From the NCBI GenBank assembly GCA_958510825.1, contig OY294049.1, forward strand, positions 38,034,774 to 38,098,773: DNA of 64,000 nucleotides, written 5' to 3'. Positions 56,143 through 64,000 of this stretch are shown piece by piece. The notes beneath the pieces were generated by a model, which worked only from the letters and a program-made list of their open reading frames with translations, was not told the origin of the DNA and ran no database searches. Numbering within the stretch: the first letter of the stretch is position 1; each line of letters starts with the position of its first letter. The DNA comes from Brachypterus glaber (lineage: Eukaryota; Arthropoda; Insecta; Coleoptera; Kateretidae). Made by a program: the position numbers and the translations under genes.

Positions 56143-56262
56143 TAATAAGCATCACGGTCATTAAGTGCTTTACCGGTTTCGGATAGTATTGGAGATTTCG
56201 ACTTCGTCTCAATCTCCAAAATAATCTTCAACCGGTAAAATGCACTTACTGCCCTTAATACT
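56143..56262. repeat. Long palindrome with CpG-containing tip (P6)
   Basis: GTCATTAAGTGCTTTACCGG ... ATTGGAGATT pairs with AATCTCCAAAAT ... CCGGTAAAATGCACTTACTG. The tip is TCGACTTCGTCTC. Confidence 0.8.
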
Positions 56263-57950
56263 TAAATAACTATTAATTTATAAGCATTAGGTACTGCTAA
56301 TAGTAAGATAAATAATAATAAATGAATTGGTCTTCCAGTATGCTAAAAGTACGCCACACCTTTATGCTTTACAGTACGCACACTTGACTGGAATAATTTA
56401 CAAGACGTTCTCACTATGAAGTCCCTTGTTATTTAAATATCAGCCAGATGAAGAATTGCAAGCATCTTACCAAGATCAGCACTATTTTGTGTTGTTATGA
56501 AAAAAAAGTTGTTTGAATAGGCAACCATTAATACACCCGCGTGTTGTATTTCATGTATATCCAAAAGATATATTCTTGCAAAAAACTATATATAACGTTT
56601 GTTTAGGGCTTAAAAAGAACAAATATGTCATAAATTTTTTGAAATTGGATAATAAATGAGTTATGTAAAAAAAACCGTTTCCCTGCTTTAAGCGCGAATA
56701 TCTTGCAAACAATAAATTTTAGAAAAAAAAATGTTTAAAGGGTCTTTCTACATTTTAATTTTAAGAATATGTTTTTAAACGTTTTTTATATAGAAAGAAA
56801 AAAGAAATGGCGGACGGTTTTCAAAGTTTTTCAAAATTTAAAAAAAAGTCCGCTATTTTGTTATTTTTCGCCAAAATAATTTCTTCCAGTTCGGGCTATA
56901 GCGACTTCAATACTGAATATCACGTTTTTTTTAGTCGATTCAAACGGTCGAAATCATGGCAACCACCGTTTTTTTATGGGTTTTTCAAAAAAAAAAAAAA
57001 TGACCAAAAAATGGCACTTTTTAATATAAACATATCTACAAAATTTCTCAATTATCTTTTTTCATTCTAGATAAAAAAAAATAAAACTTAATTTTTAAAA
57101 TTTGAAGGTAATTAGAAAGACCCCTTAACATTTTTTATTTTACCTTTATTTAAGCTGTAAAATAATAAAATCCAATAATAATTAATTTAGTTGTAAACAA
57201 AAAACGCTATAGTAATGTATAGAAATGTTAAACATTCTTAATACCACATCCCCTAATTAGATCTTGGAAAGATGATAAGAAAAAATTTGCAAAATCCTGC
57301 TTATCAATATATCTTTTCGGGAACTAGACAACCAATTTACATACAGACGGGTTTTTCACAGATTTCAATTTAGGAAGGTCAAAGACGTCGAGCAAAGTCA
57401 AAAAACATGGCCAGAATGTTTTGCTTGTTGGCGATGATTTCAACACATCCGCACTTTTAGTAGTAGTACAGATGTAAATATATTTTTTCCTGTTTTTAAA
57501 GATTTATACATCCTTGAATCTTGTTAGGAGACACGTTGTTGTTTTTATGAACATCTTAATTATCCTTTATAAATTATACATTAAATACTTAGGTTGGTAC
57601 TGTTTTATTTTTTTAAATGGCAAGTTTTTTTTTTTAAATTTAATAGATGTTGGGTTCAATTTAAAAACTCGAACTCTAAACATATCATGCCCTCAGAGAC
57701 TAAGCTCTCAATTTGACACCGGCATATAATAATTCTTTAAAACGCGTCTATTTGCCCCTTGGTCCCACTTACCCGACTTTACCCTATGAAAAAATTGGTA
57801 TTTATTATTATTTTTAGGAATAAAATTAATCAAAAGCCGAACCCCATCATTTATGCGAAATTCTGTATCCTTTTTATCATAAATCATAATAAAAATACAA
57901 CGTATTTCGGTAAAAACTATAAAATTAAAACAGACATTTTAGAACTGTAG
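56263..57950. other. AT-rich DNA, nothing recognised
   Basis: ORFs at 56807, 57514 and 57759 are homopolymer-rich with no domain. The ATGGCGGACGGTTTTCAAA stretch resembles non-coding repeats rather than a gene. Confidence 0.35.
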
Positions 57951-58012
57951 TTTTATTGTTAATTATAATTATAATTCGTTATTTAAATTTAACATTAACA
58001 CAATATTTTATT
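57951..58012 (-). terminator. Polyadenylation signals of the 501-aa gene
   Basis: On the minus strand the stop codon TAA lies within AAATAAAAT, so an AATAAA hexamer overlaps the stop (58007-58012). A second AATAAA lies about 50 bases on (near 57951). The more distal one leaves room for a short 3' UTR. Confidence 0.5.
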
Positions 58013-59513
58013 TGATAAACTCGGTTTTGCTTTTCAGAAAAGATACATCTAAAGAAACTGTAGAATTTAATGTACAATCTTCATAATTTGTAATGTCAGA
58101 ATCTGCCAAAATATCACTTAATTTTCGTTTTCGTTCTACTTTAGCTTCGTGCTTTATTATTTTTGGTTTAACAATTAATTTTTCTATCTGTGCAGAAACT
58201 TTGGGTTCTTTACTAGAAGATATGATTTTTCTTGTGGCAGGTTTATACACCTTTTTCGGAAAACTCATTGGTAACTTTTTGCTCGTAGTTGGATTCTCTT
58301 TATCCGTGGTATTTTTTAAATTTAAAGGTTTTTTAGGGGTTATATTTTGCTTTAAGCATGGTCTTGAGCTGTTGTTAATATACATTCTTATAGGACTTAT
58401 TATATCTTTGAACTTAACCGGTGTTAAACATTTGTTAGCCTTTCGTATAGGTTTTGGAACTTTAAACTTATTGGTATTAAATTTAGCATTTCTATCAACA
58501 ACTGGGCTATTTTCTTTTTCTAAGAACGCTAAATTGTGTTTACAGTCCACAGTTTTTCCCGAGTCATTTAAATTTTCTTTTATAAAACTGCAACTATCGA
58601 AACTTGATTCGGATGAAATATCGTTTGAAATACTTTTGGAACTTTGCAACTCATTCCTGGAGTTTATTTTAAGTGATTCTTCAATTATATTGGAACAGTC
58701 TTTAAGATACACTTTTGGCCTCTTCTCTAATAAAACCTTTTTTGATTTTTTCAAAATATTGTTATTTTCCAGAGATATGTTATTATCGCTAATTGGAATT
58801 AAAGATGATATGGCAAGACAGTCCTCCAAATATATCATTGGTTCCAATGATCGCAACTGCTCCAAATCACTTTTTTCTTGTTTTTCTTGTGAGAATTCTT
58901 CAACAGCATTTGCATCGCTACTCGTATTAATAAACTCTAAACTATCTGTATCATCAAGATTTTTCTCAGATGGTTTAAAATTTTCTTTATCATTGTACTT
59001 ACGGATATTTACAGATAAAACACGTCTTGAATATTTTTTGGCCGAGTTTCTTCTTTTTAAACGTTCATCTGATTTAAAACAGTCCTGAAGAACGATCTTT
59101 GGCCAAGAACAGTCTCTTAGTTTTTTATCTGATGATATTCTTATTGATTCTTCCATATTTTTGCCTTCCAGAGATATACTAAGGTCGCTAGAGTTTAACG
59201 AAATCGATTTAAATGACATGACAGAAAGATCATCCAAGTATACCATTGGTACTGAAGATTGGAGCTGCTCTAAATCGTACTCTTCCTGATTTCTTTCCAG
59301 AAATTTTGCTACAATATGACTCATTTCTTGGAAAGCAGTATCGCATACATACAGTTTTGATTTTGTCGGTATTATTTCTGAATGTCTTCTTTTAATTTTT
59401 CTGGGACGTTTCAAATCATCTTCTATTTCTTGTAAAGTTAGTGGCCCCCATGCAATTCCTTCTTCCCTATCGTAATATGACTCTATTATAGGTCTTTTTA
59501 TTGAATTCTTCAT
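58008..59513 (-). CDS. 501-aa charged protein with four KEN boxes, unidentified
   Basis: The longest clean ORF in the window, uninterrupted, with ordinary codon use. The first in-frame ATG is at 59513; upstream in-frame sequence to 59555 starts only at TTG, so 501 codons are the likely product. It is Ser/Lys/Asn-rich, without signal peptide or membrane segment, probably largely disordered. KEN tripeptides, the APC/C recognition motif, stand at residues 176, 312, 333 and 405, the first and last as DKEN. An RxxL (SRRVL) lies at 163-166. Residues 79-100 (DLEQLQSSVPMVYLDDL) and 215-236 (DLEQLRSLEPMIYLEDC) are an internal duplication, and 113-146 resembles 246-274. TPVKFKDIISPIRMYI (364-379) and a basic C-terminal third (PKKVYKPATRK, EAKVERKRKLSDIL) follow. 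I infer a nuclear, cell-cycle-degraded protein such as a mitotic regulator. Family unknown. No introns are seen, which is unlike the other gene here; retroposition is possible. Confidence 0.8.
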   Translation of the reverse strand: MKNSIKRPIIESYYDREEGIAWGPLTLQEIEDDLKRPRKIKRRHSEIIPTKSKLYVCDTAFQEMSHIVAKFLERNQEEYDLEQLQSSVPMVYLDDLSVMSFKSISLNSSDLSISLEGKNMEESIRISSDKKLRDCSWPKIVLQDCFKSDERLKRRNSAKKYSRRVLSVNIRKYNDKENFKPSEKNLDDTDSLEFINTSSDANAVEEFSQEKQEKSDLEQLRSLEPMIYLEDCLAISSLIPISDNNISLENNNILKKSKKVLLEKRPKVYLKDCSNIIEESLKINSRNELQSSKSISNDISSESSFDSCSFIKENLNDSGKTVDCKHNLAFLEKENSPVVDRNAKFNTNKFKVPKPIRKANKCLTPVKFKDIISPIRMYINNSSRPCLKQNITPKKPLNLKNTTDKENPTTSKKLPMSFPKKVYKPATRKIISSSKEPKVSAQIEKLIVKPKIIKHEAKVERKRKLSDILADSDITNYEDCTLNSTVSLDVSFLKSKTEFIK

Positions 59514-59641
59514 GATTCTGGTTTGGAAAAATAATGTATGCCTTACGGCTGTCAATAACTGTCATGACTGAATGACAGTTATTAGCGTTAGTTGGAATTT
59601 TAACAGGTAACTTGGTTTATATTTTGTCTAAAAGAATTTAT

Positions 59642-60192
59642 GGCAGACTAACATCTCTACTCTAAATTTCTCTACTCCCTAACATCCCTACTCCATAACA
59701 TCCCTACTCCACAACAACGCTACTCCGTAACATCTCTACTCCATAACATCTCTACTCCGTAACAACTCTACTCCACACTATAAGGACTTTATTAGCCACT
59801 TAATAATAAATGAGCAGTTCAAAGAACAAAGAATCTTCTTCTTCTAGATTATTTTATTTTTTTCGTAGAAAACGTTTATCTTTAAATTCAAATCTAGAAC
59901 AATCATAAATGAATTATTCTAAAAGCCACAATGACCGCGTACTCTTAATATGCACTAATAAGTAAGTAATTAATAAATTAAATTCATATTTGACAGTGAC
60001 TTAGCATGACAAATATTCATTTGAGTTAAGACAAGTGGCTAATCGAGTGCATATAGTGCGGAGTAGAGTTGTTACGGAGTAGATATGTTATGGAGTAGAG
60101 ATGTTACGGAGTAGAGTTGTTGTGGAGTAGGGATGTAATGGAGTAGGGATGTTAGGGAGTAGAGAAATTTAGAGTAGAGATGTTAGTCTGCC
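59642..60192. mobile_element. hAT-like MITE whose inverted repeats are tandem minisatellites; 8-bp TSD GAATTTAT
   Basis: Ends GGCAGACTAACATCTCTACT / AGTAGAGATGTTAGTCTGCC. Each arm, about 160 bp, consists of about nine units of 16-18 bp of the type ACTCCATAACATCTCT, then CACACTATAAGG and TTAGCCACTT. The two arms are nearly identical unit for unit. GAATTTAT precedes (59634-59641) and follows (60193-60200) the element. An 8-bp duplication fits the hAT superfamily. No transposase. It starts 129 bp upstream of the ATG of the 501-aa gene, so it may lie in or next to its promoter. Confidence 0.9.
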
Positions 60193-60200
60193 GAATTTAT

Positions 60201-60770
60201 TAAGCCTTTAAATTTTTAAAATTAAAACCTATAACTTTTTTTTCTAAACTATCAAACTAAACTAAACTGTAGGGTGTAGGTTAGAAAAGCAGCAGCTGTA
60301 CCGTTAAAAAAAAAACTTTATGCAATACGCTTATTTTTGCAGAAAGACTTGTATTTTATGTAGATAGGGTACAGGTGTCTGAAAGATTGTACAATTGCAA
60401 TTTGCCACATTCATTTTATTACGAGTTGTTTTTTCAGTCTTTTCATACCCAAATGTGGACTTTTTTCTCAAAAGTACTCATTAATTCGACATTAAAATCC
60501 GCAGAATAAAAAGTCATTACTTTTAACATGGTAATCACGAGTTTTTTAGCGCTATATACTTATAAGTATGTACCACTGTCTAGTAATTAATATAAGTATA
60601 ATTTCCTACAAAATTTAAATGTATTTTTGGGCTAATAGCCGTAAATATTAATGGTTTTTATAATAATTTGGTTAGAAGTATGTAATTATAATTAATTTAC
60701 ACTTATTACTAGTAGTTTTGTAGGTACCAGCTAAAGTAATGTAAAATTTTATATTAATAGCATTATAAAC
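60201..60770. other. AT-rich DNA, nothing recognised
   Basis: No supported feature. Confidence 0.3.
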
Positions 60771-60774
60771 AAAA

Positions 60775-61051
60775 AAACTTACTTTTATTATAATTTTAAA
60801 AAAGTTTTCACTTCTTAAAAACATTTTCTTATAATTATTTGTAAAACTTACTTTTATTATAATTTTAAACAAAGTTTTACTTTTTCAAAACATTTTCTTA
60901 TAATTATTTGTAAAACTTACTTTTATTATAATTTTAAACAAAGTTTCACTTTTTCAAAACATTTTATTATAATTATTTGTAATACTTACTTTTATTATAA
61001 TTTTAAACAAAATTTTACTTTTTCAAAACATTTTCTTATAATTATTTGTAA
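60775..61051 (-). repeat. 68-69-bp tandem repeat, four units
   Basis: Unit AAAACTTACTTTTATTATAA TTTTAAACAAAG... ACATTTTCTTATAATTATTTGT begins near 60775, 60843, 60912 and 60981. The first unit is the most divergent. The 66-codon ORF across it is a by-product. Confidence 0.9.
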
Positions 61052-62160
61052 GACGTAAAATGAGTTAATTTATCTAAACGTCAAAAATTATCAAAAGCAC
61101 AATGGGTTATAAAAATAAAACTAAAAATCATTTTTAAACCACTCAGGTTCTGCACCAAGTTTATGTTAAACTTTTCTTATAGGGAACGATGTAGAAGCAA
61201 GTAAATAGAATTACTAGGCGTACGTAAATTTTAATAGAGTACTTTAGGCTAAGAAGTCGGAACATGCTAAGCAATTATTGACAGAAAGGGCACTTACACT
61301 GTTAAAAAATTACTAACATAAATTTTTAATGGATTTGGAAACACTTGGCCTGTAGCCAATGATTTAGTGAAAAGGATAAGGCTTCAATTATGCGCGAACA
61401 ACTAATATATATATATATATATATATATAGTTGGCATCCATTTTGAGTCCTATTTGTTGAAAATTAAATTGTCAGGTTGGGATTGGATATATTACCAACT
61501 ATGACAAAAAGTCCCTAGAAATTACTAATTTTAACGATTTTACGATTTAAAAATACCGTACAAAATGGCGCATGTGGCAGAGACAGCATAATGAGTGTAA
61601 GTACCACAAGTAAGTATAACACAATAGGCCCGCAGGTGGCCGCAGTGTTTGAGGTACGAATCCTCATCTTGTTTCTCTTCATCAATCAAGAAAAGATAAA
61701 ATGGCTGCCATCAGGGTGAAACCAAAAATTTGTAAGCGCAGAAGGCCAATGCGCAATCCTTTTCTCTCAATCATTGCTGTAGCCAGAGGAGCTTTGTAAA
61801 AAGTTTTGTATATAAAAATAATACAGGTCGTCTGAAAAAAACTCCAAAAATCGTCAATTTTTTGCCTCAAAAATCAGAACAACCCCTTAAGTAAGCAACA
61901 AAAACTTATATTTATTCTCTCTCAGATGTTGCCATTTGACTATTTCTAAACATATAGAAACTAGCATCAAACTGTTTTATGATAAATGTGCTACTTTTTG
62001 TTGCTAAATTATTTAGTTCTATTAAATTACTGCTTGCTAAAAATTTTAGAACAACATATTTCTTCGTGTACACTGTACCATCATCAGTAGTTTGTTTGGA
62101 TCTTTAAGAGACAGGCGCAGTGCCTGTGGCTCATTTGTCTAAAATAGAATTAGTTTGAAT
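61052..62160. other. AT-rich DNA with a (TA)n tract
   Basis: (TA)n at about 61408-61430. The minus-strand 62-codon ORF at 61682-61870 lacks a recognisable domain. No gene called. Confidence 0.3.
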
Positions 62161-62164
62161 GGAT

Positions 62165-62350
62165 AATTGGGGGAGTGAGTCTTTGCTCACTGATGCTGGA
62201 GTTGCATCTGTCATGAATTGGCGTTGAGGGCGGGAAAAGAAGTGGGAGTGGGATGAGGAGGGATGGAATAGGGAGGGGAGGTAGGTGTGGGAGGAGTGAG
62301 ACTAGCTCACTGATGCTGGGAATGCATCTGTCCTGAATTGGTGGGTACCA
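62165..62350 (+). repeat. GC-rich block with duplicated 58-bp motif
   Basis: GGGAGTGAGTCTTTGCTCAC TGATGCTGGAGTTGCATCTGTC at 62169 recurs as GGAGTGAGACTAGCTCACTG ATGCTGGGAATGCATCTGTC at 62291, each followed by a TGAATTGG. GTGAGTC..GCTCAC and GATGC...GCATC form small hairpins inside each copy. Purine-rich GGGAGGGGAGGTAGG-type sequence separates them. Not an obvious known RNA. Confidence 0.6.
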
Positions 62351-62851
62351 TTACTGGTTGAGGACCTTACACTGTACAGTCTCTAAATGTCTAGTAAATT
62401 TTTAACGGTGTAGAAATAAGTAATTTAATTTGTACATGTCTCTGCAGAGACATGTGCCACTAGGCACTGCATAGTATGCAGCTATAGCTTCAAATGTTTA
62501 GTCAACAACCAGTCTGTCAGCCCATCTATTTCTATTAACTATATGCCAACCTTAAAATTACGAACTACATTATTAAGCGATAAAATGAGTATATCATTCA
62601 TAAGACACCATTTATATCCAAAGTTATTTTGAGAAGTAACGGCAAATATGTATATTGGATTCACCATTTTGAATTGTATAAATTCAAAATCAGATTCAGT
62701 GCCAGTGACCTCAAAAATATCCAATTCTGTTTTTTTGTAAAAATTGTTTTTTAAAAATTAAGTCCGCCATATTGGAATCACCATTTTGGATTTTAAAATT
62801 TTGACACCAAAATTGTTCTCAGCGACCCCAAATACCCCATAGTGTAAAGTT
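62351..62851. other. AT-rich DNA, nothing recognised
   Basis: TCTCTGCAGAGACATGTGCC near 62441 includes a small palindrome. No gene. Confidence 0.3.
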
Positions 62852-62986
62852 TTAACACAGAAAAAAAGGATTCCTTAAGCCAAGGACACGTGTCTTTCGA
62901 TATATTCAAAGCCATATTCTCTTGTTTCAAGGTAAAGTGAAAGACGTGCGTCCTTGGTTCAAGAAATCCTTATTTTGTGTAAATCG
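62852..62986. mobile_element. MITE family S
   Basis: TTTTAACACAGAAAAAAAGG ATTCCTTAAGCCAAGGACAC at the left pairs with GTGCGTCCTTGGTTCAAGAA ATCCTTATTTTGTGTAAA at the right, about 45 bp each, around a 45-bp core. No ORF. Confidence 0.8.
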
Positions 62987-63639
62987 AACTATTTTTTCAT
63001 ACCTTTTATCCCCAATGCACCTTTATTTTTACTGTTTTCTTAAATTGTGCCTATGTATAAGTTGGAAAATACCAAACTACCGTCGAATTTTAAATATTAT
63101 TTACTAAAATTTCGAACCCGCAAAAAATTTATTGATTTTTGTTTTCCTTGAAAAATGGAGTCAATGTTGTTTAACCTCTTATGACAGTTGCAATCTTCAA
63201 ATGTTCTTTGCAAATCTTTCCGTTACTATACCTTGGGATAAAGATAATTGGAAATGAAATAGATTTAGATTATATGTTAGGTTATGTTAGGTTATCTCGG
63301 GTTAAATAGGAATGTGTTTAACATACTTCCTATACATCATAATATTATGCCTAATTAACCCGTTTAAGTATTATTTTATAGAAATAATTACCCACACTCA
63401 CAAAAAAATCACTTTAAAGGGTTATATGCCTTCTGGCTCGGGAAAATTAAGGAGTTTTATTGTAATCACAACTTTATTCGAACGACCTACAAAATATCAA
63501 ATAGTATATTTTTTTATTCACAATTATTTAGAAATAAGCTAACTACACACATACGTAAAAGTTGAAAAGTAAATTATTGTTAACGTTTACTAGGTACCCA
63601 AAAAGTTTGATACACCCCATTTCTATCCCTTGGTCGGGA
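62987..63639. other. AT-rich DNA
   Basis: TATGTTAGGTTATGTTAGGT at 63273-63292 contains two TTAGG units, the insect telomeric pentamer, within a motif common interstitially in insects. No gene. Confidence 0.35.
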
Positions 63640-63790
63640 AGGCTCTTGTAGCTAACTTCACGTATGTGCCTTGTCAAAAAAATTAATTTATTGACTTGAA
63701 TTTTATGAAAAAACGTTTTTAGTATTCATTTTTATAAAATAACATTACCTACACATTTAAATTACAATATTTTCGTATTTCTATGTCAAA
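63640..63790 (+). repeat. Dispersed repeat N, copy 2
   Basis: TTGGTCGGGAAGGCTCTTGT, AACTTCACGTATGT, TACACATTTAAATTACAATA and TTTTCGTATTTCTATG parallel 31963-32130. Confidence 0.6.
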
Positions 63791-64000
63791 CCAACTATTA
63801 TATATTTTTATCGCAAAATGATATAAATTGTTATAAGTATATCATAATATTTTTACAGGCATATTCTTTAATTTTGTTAATTTAATTCCATTCTTACTTG
63901 CTAAACTAAAACCTTTCTTGTCCATTTTTAAATTGGAAATTACGGTTCTGTCAAAAGTTCAGTCAGTGCGAGCTATATTATAAGGACTATTTGTGTGCAT
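63791..64000. other. Window end, nothing recognised
   Basis: AT-rich, no ORF. Confidence 0.3.

Noticed and set aside
56807..57070. 87-codon ORF beginning MADGFQSFSKF
   Set aside because: Poly-A/T-driven Lys/Phe runs; resembles low-complexity repeat rather than coding sequence.
58093..59088. 331-codon plus-strand ORF
   Set aside because: Exact antisense shadow of the 501-aa minus-strand gene; its Phe/Leu-rich translation follows from Lys/Asn-rich codons on the other strand.
63273..63292. Telomeric (TTAGG)n array
   Set aside because: Only two units; a common interstitial motif in insects, not a telomere.
1..64000. CRISPR arrays, operons, bacterial insertion sequences
   Set aside because: Spliced genes, SINEs, LINEs and MITEs show nuclear eukaryotic DNA; tandem repeats here have no spacers.

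Overview
This is an AT-rich eukaryotic window (roughly 70% A+T), almost certainly from an insect. The signs are small introns with GTAAGT/TTTTAG borders, many short inverted-repeat transposons whose termini (CAGGGTG..., GGGCCACTTGCACCA..., ACCGT...ACTTTGATCC..., GGGAACGTTCAAG...) are of kinds common in insect genomes, tRNA-derived SINEs and LINE fragments. A beetle would fit, but I cannot fix the order from sequence alone. There are no bacterial features. One 200-base assembly gap lies at 23745-23944.

Genes are sparse. (1) Minus strand, 13663-16744: a gene of at least seven exons for a charged protein of about 242 residues with a seven-residue repeat array. Its largest intron holds a decayed LINE. 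(2) Minus strand, 58008-59513: a complete, intronless-looking 501-codon ORF with four KEN tripeptides and an internal duplication, unidentified. (3) Plus strand, 25536-25595: a probable first coding exon with a perfect donor, downstream of a CpG-rich block. (4) Minus strand, 36821-37166: a probable internal exon of a multi-pass membrane protein. (5) Plus strand, 45165-45354: a clip-domain exon broken by a 7-bp tandem duplication. (6) Plus strand, 54370-54424: a short exon-like ORF inside a 2.3-kb repeat element.

Most of the rest is transposable-element debris. I can delimit about 30 inverted-repeat (MITE-like) elements, several as two or three copies within the window, one MITE nested in another, and two elements with perfect 8-bp target duplications (hAT-like). 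There are three tRNA-SINE copies, a LINE RT region, a LINE C-terminal remnant, and an unusual scatter of about seven short pieces of one RT motif between 43.6 and 48.3 kb. Seven palindromes of about 100-135 bp have unrelated arms but a similar CpG-rich tip.

Layout: 0-12 kb MITEs, foldbacks and low-complexity AT DNA; 12-17 kb gene 1 with its intronic LINE; 17-24 kb repeats to the gap; 24-26 kb SINEs around the putative promoter and first exon; 26-43 kb dense MITEs plus the membrane-protein exon; 43-48 kb RT fragments and the clip exon; 48-57 kb SINE, hAT-like MITE, (TA)n tracts and the subterminal-repeat element; 57-60.2 kb gene 2 with a hAT-like MITE just upstream of its start; 60-64 kb satellite and repeats. 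The genes show no evident functional linkage. Boundaries were read by eye and no homology search was possible.
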